DNA of 64,000 nucleotides from Paenibacillus sp. 1001270B_150601_E10 (GTDB lineage: Bacteria; Bacillota; Bacilli; Paenibacillales; Paenibacillaceae): assembly GCF_015558675.1 (NCBI RefSeq), contig NZ_JADMOL010000010.1, positions 26,992 through 90,991 of the forward strand, read 5' to 3'. The position numbers were made by a program, and so were the translations under genes. Positions 61,714 through 64,000 of this stretch are shown here, piece after piece. The notes below the pieces were generated by a model. It was not told the origin of the DNA, searched no databases, and worked only from the letters and a program-made list of their open reading frames with translations. Every line of letters starts with the position of its first letter. Position 1 is the stretch's first letter.

Positions 61714-62697
61714 ATGAAAAATGTAATGGAAATTGACCACCTGTGCACATATTTCTATACCAGTGAAGGAGCGGTTAAGGCCGTAAATGATATTAGCCTC
61801 CGCATCCGCGAAGGCGAGACAGTATGCATCGTTGGCGAATCGGGCAGCGGCAAGAGCGTAACGGCTCTCTCGATTATGGGACTCATTGAAGAGCCTGTAG
61901 GCAAGATCGTGGAGGGGCAGATTCTCTTTGATGGCAAGCAGCTGCTGAATCTGTCTAAGCAGGAGCTGCGGTCGATTCGAGGCAACGATATTGCGATGAT
62001 CTTTCAGGAGCCGATGAGCTCCTTGAATCCGGTAATTCCGATCGGCAAGCAGATTATGGAGCCGCTGATGACGCATCAGGGGTTAACTAAAAAAGAAGCG
62101 AAAAAGCGCGCCATTGAGCTGATCGAGCTAGTCGGAATCTCTCGTCCGGCACAGATTGCAGAGAGCTATCCGCATCAGCTAAGTGGAGGAATGCTTCAGC
62201 GCGTGATGATTGCCATGGCGATCTCCTGCAAGCCCAAGCTCTTGATTGCGGATGAGCCGACAACTGCGCTTGATGTCACGATTCAAGCACAGATTCTGGA
62301 TATGCTCGACCGTATCAAGCAGGAAGCCAATATGTCGATGCTGCTGATTACCCACGATCTTGGAGTGGTAGCCGAGATTGCGGATTACGTCATCGTGATG
62401 TACTCGGGCAAGATTGTAGAGGAAGGCGAGGTTGTAAAGCTGTTCGACAGTCCGAAGCATCCGTACACGCAAGGCTTGCTTCGCTCGAAGCCAATCATTG
62501 GTGATCGGCAGGAAGAACTGTATTCGATTCCAGGACAAGTGCCTAACCCGCTGGATTTGAAGGAGTCCTGTTATTTTCACGATCGATGCGAGCATTGCCT
62601 GCCAATCTGTAAAACAAAGCTGCCTCAGCTTAAAGGACTTGAAGGCAGACAGCGGGTAGCCTGCTGGCTGTATGAGGAGGGGACCCAACATGACTGA
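61714..62697 (+). CDS. Peptide-type ABC transporter ATPase (OppD/DppD-like)
   Basis: A 327-residue ATPase. It has Walker A GESGSGKSV, LSGGMLQRVMIAMAIS, Walker B LLIADEPTTALDV and HDLGVVAEIADYVIVMYSGKIVEEG. The C-terminal cysteine-containing region (YFHDRCEHCLPICKTKLPQL) marks OppD/DppD-type subunits and may bind a metal cluster. Its end overlaps the start of the second ATPase by eight bases, so translation is coupled. Confidence 0.93.
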   Translation: MKNVMEIDHLCTYFYTSEGAVKAVNDISLRIREGETVCIVGESGSGKSVTALSIMGLIEEPVGKIVEGQILFDGKQLLNLSKQELRSIRGNDIAMIFQEPMSSLNPVIPIGKQIMEPLMTHQGLTKKEAKKRAIELIELVGISRPAQIAESYPHQLSGGMLQRVMIAMAISCKPKLLIADEPTTALDVTIQAQILDMLDRIKQEANMSMLLITHDLGVVAEIADYVIVMYSGKIVEEGEVVKLFDSPKHPYTQGLLRSKPIIGDRQEELYSIPGQVPNPLDLKESCYFHDRCEHCLPICKTKLPQLKGLEGRQRVACWLYEEGTQHD

Positions 62698-63667
62698 GGC
62701 CTTGCTGGAAGTCAATCATTTGAAGACGTATTTCCCAATTACGTCGGGCTTATTCAACCGCACAGTTGGACATGTAAAGGCTGTGGATGACATCAGCATT
62801 ACACTGAAGGAAGGGGAAACGTTCGGGTTAGTAGGTGAATCCGGCAGCGGCAAGAGCACAGTTGGAAAGACGATCGTTCGGCTGGCCGATAAGACGTCCG
62901 GAGAAGTCAAGTTCAAGGGCATCGATCTTCATCAATTGTCGGAAAAGGAGCTGCGCAAGCTGCGACCGAAGCTTCAATTGATCTTCCAAGATCCGTATAG
63001 TTCTTTGAATCCCAGAGTACGGGTTGGTGATGCGATCGGTGAAGCCTTGATCAACCATGGACTTGCGAACAAGGCTGAGGCGAGGGCGTTGGTTCTGGAG
63101 GTGATGGATGCGTGTGGACTATCCAGCTACCATTATGACCGTTTTCCGCATGAGTTCTCAGGTGGTCAGCGTCAGCGAATTGGGATCGCGAGAGCGCTTG
63201 TGCTGAATCCGGATCTGATCATTGCCGACGAGCCAGTGTCTGCACTCGATGTATCCATCCAAGCTCAAATTATTAATTTGTTCCGAAAATTGCAGGTCAG
63301 CCGTGGCTTGACGTATCTGTTCATATCTCATGATCTAAGCGTTGTTGAGCACTTGTGCACGCGCATTGGGGTGATGTATCTCGGAACGATGATGGAGACA
63401 GCCAGTCGAGATGAGCTGTTCCGCAATCCGCTGCATCCATATACGAAGGCGCTGCTATCTGCGGTCCCCATTCCGATTCCGAAGAAGAAGCGGAAGGATC
63501 AGAAGGAACGGATCGTCCTGAGCGGAGATATCCCGAACCCGGCGAATCCTCCATCAGGCTGCAAGTTCCATACGCGCTGCCCGTTTGCCACAGATATCTG
63601 CCGTGAGCAGGTGCCGGTATTCCGCAACGTAGGCGGAGATCATTATGTCGCCTGCCATTTGGTGTAG
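62690..63667 (+). CDS. Peptide-type ABC transporter ATPase (OppF/DppF-like)
   Basis: About 325 residues. EVNHLKTYFPITSGLFNRTVGHVKAVDDISITL is the OppF-type N-terminus; Walker A GESGSGKST, signature FSGGQRQRIGIARAL, Walker B LIIADEPVSALDV and HDLSVVEHLCTRIGVMYLG follow, and the tail has FHTRCPFATDICREQVP with cysteines. The ATG at 62690 follows GAGGAGGGG; an earlier TTG-type start is less likely. It closes the five-gene operon and is followed by a strong terminator. Confidence 0.93.
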   Translation: MTEALLEVNHLKTYFPITSGLFNRTVGHVKAVDDISITLKEGETFGLVGESGSGKSTVGKTIVRLADKTSGEVKFKGIDLHQLSEKELRKLRPKLQLIFQDPYSSLNPRVRVGDAIGEALINHGLANKAEARALVLEVMDACGLSSYHYDRFPHEFSGGQRQRIGIARALVLNPDLIIADEPVSALDVSIQAQIINLFRKLQVSRGLTYLFISHDLSVVEHLCTRIGVMYLGTMMETASRDELFRNPLHPYTKALLSAVPIPIPKKKRKDQKERIVLSGDIPNPANPPSGCKFHTRCPFATDICREQVPVFRNVGGDHYVACHLV

Positions 63668-63751
63668 AATAGCGAAAACTTGATATTAAAGTCTGTCTAA
63701 TATGAAGCTTAGGTTGGTTTGCCTAACGGGGTTGCTAAGGTTGCAACGATA

Positions 63752-63800
63752 AAAAAGGTCAAGTAGGGGACTCATACTAGCCCCTTACTTGACCCTTTTT
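63752..63800 (+). terminator. Terminator of the peptide transporter operon
   Basis: GGTCAAGTA.GGG pairs with CCC.TACTTGACC across an 11-base loop and is flanked by an A-run and TTTTT. The last 200 bases of the window hold no gene that can be supported. Confidence 0.9.
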
Positions 63801-64000
63801 GACTCAAATCGCATTTGTTTGGCAGGATGGCCTCTCGCAGCAGCTAAGAAATAGCTGATGAGTTCTTATCCTCATATTCCGCCATTAAGCCAAGAGCTCC
63901 TTACAATGAATGAAGTTGGAAGTGGGATCGAATTATTCCTTCTTTTGTAGGATCATCGATTGGAAAAATTGATTCAATTGTGCTAGGCACTCGTTCTTGA

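Overview
The window is a chromosomal segment of a Gram-positive, spore-former-like bacterium of the order Bacillales, most probably Paenibacillus or a close relative. This is inferred from strong AGGAGG-type ribosome binding sites, GTG and TTG starts, lipoprotein-anchored binding proteins, many hairpin-plus-T-tract terminators, a ydaO-type c-di-AMP riboswitch, LanFEG-type ABC transporters with two-component systems, and a MalT-like LuxR regulator. No rRNA, tRNA, CRISPR array or intact transposase was seen.

Layout. 1-6531: corrinoid uptake (btuF 3' part, btuC, btuD) followed by late cobalamin assembly (cobT, cobU, cobS, cobQ). 6697-8309: an EcsC-family protein and a DUF2179/DUF5698-type membrane protein. 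8440-12300: a c-di-AMP riboswitch with a terminator platform, then an OpuC-type osmoprotectant ABC transporter. 12590-16840: a Fur-box promoter and a siderophore ABC operon. 17444-18637: a secreted matrixin-like metalloprotease with a membrane-anchored partner of unknown function. 18891-22900: mobile-element-like repeats around a regulator and two alpha/beta hydrolases, then a broken NAD(P)-binding gene. 23732-26775: a degenerate element with similar inverted ends, a TnsA-like remnant, and two intact genes (an HTH protein fused to a GyrB-like ATPase domain, and a methyltransferase).

26892-28391 is an MFS exporter. 28421-33566 is an AT-rich LanFEG-type ABC transporter plus two-component system lying between two copies of the same intergenic repeat. 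33735-34436 is peptidase E. 34831-39352 is a second, more GC-rich two-component/LanFEG cassette in one collinear operon. 39615-44103 holds a third two-component system, a polysaccharide deacetylase, a 34-codon ORF and a YqeK-like HD hydrolase. 44244-47477 is a second Fur-box promoter with a binding lipoprotein and a fused double permease but no ATPase. 47642-49362: a MOSC protein and an AraC regulator. 49730-53582: a four-gene SPFH/zinc-ribbon membrane cluster. 53829-57433: an aerolysin-fold protein divergent from a large MalT-like regulator. 57895-63667: a complete Opp/Dpp-type peptide or nickel ABC operon.

Functional theme: nutrient scavenging (B12, two iron systems, peptides), osmotic control by c-di-AMP, and cell-envelope defence (two LanFEG cassettes, three two-component systems, the SPFH cluster). 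The most promising candidates for something undescribed are the decayed Tn7-like element carrying the HTH-GyrB ATPase fusion with its own 16-bp palindrome, the SPFH/zinc-ribbon cluster with tandem paralogues, and the leaderless aerolysin-type protein paired with the MalT-like regulator. All functions are inferred from motifs and context; no database search was run.
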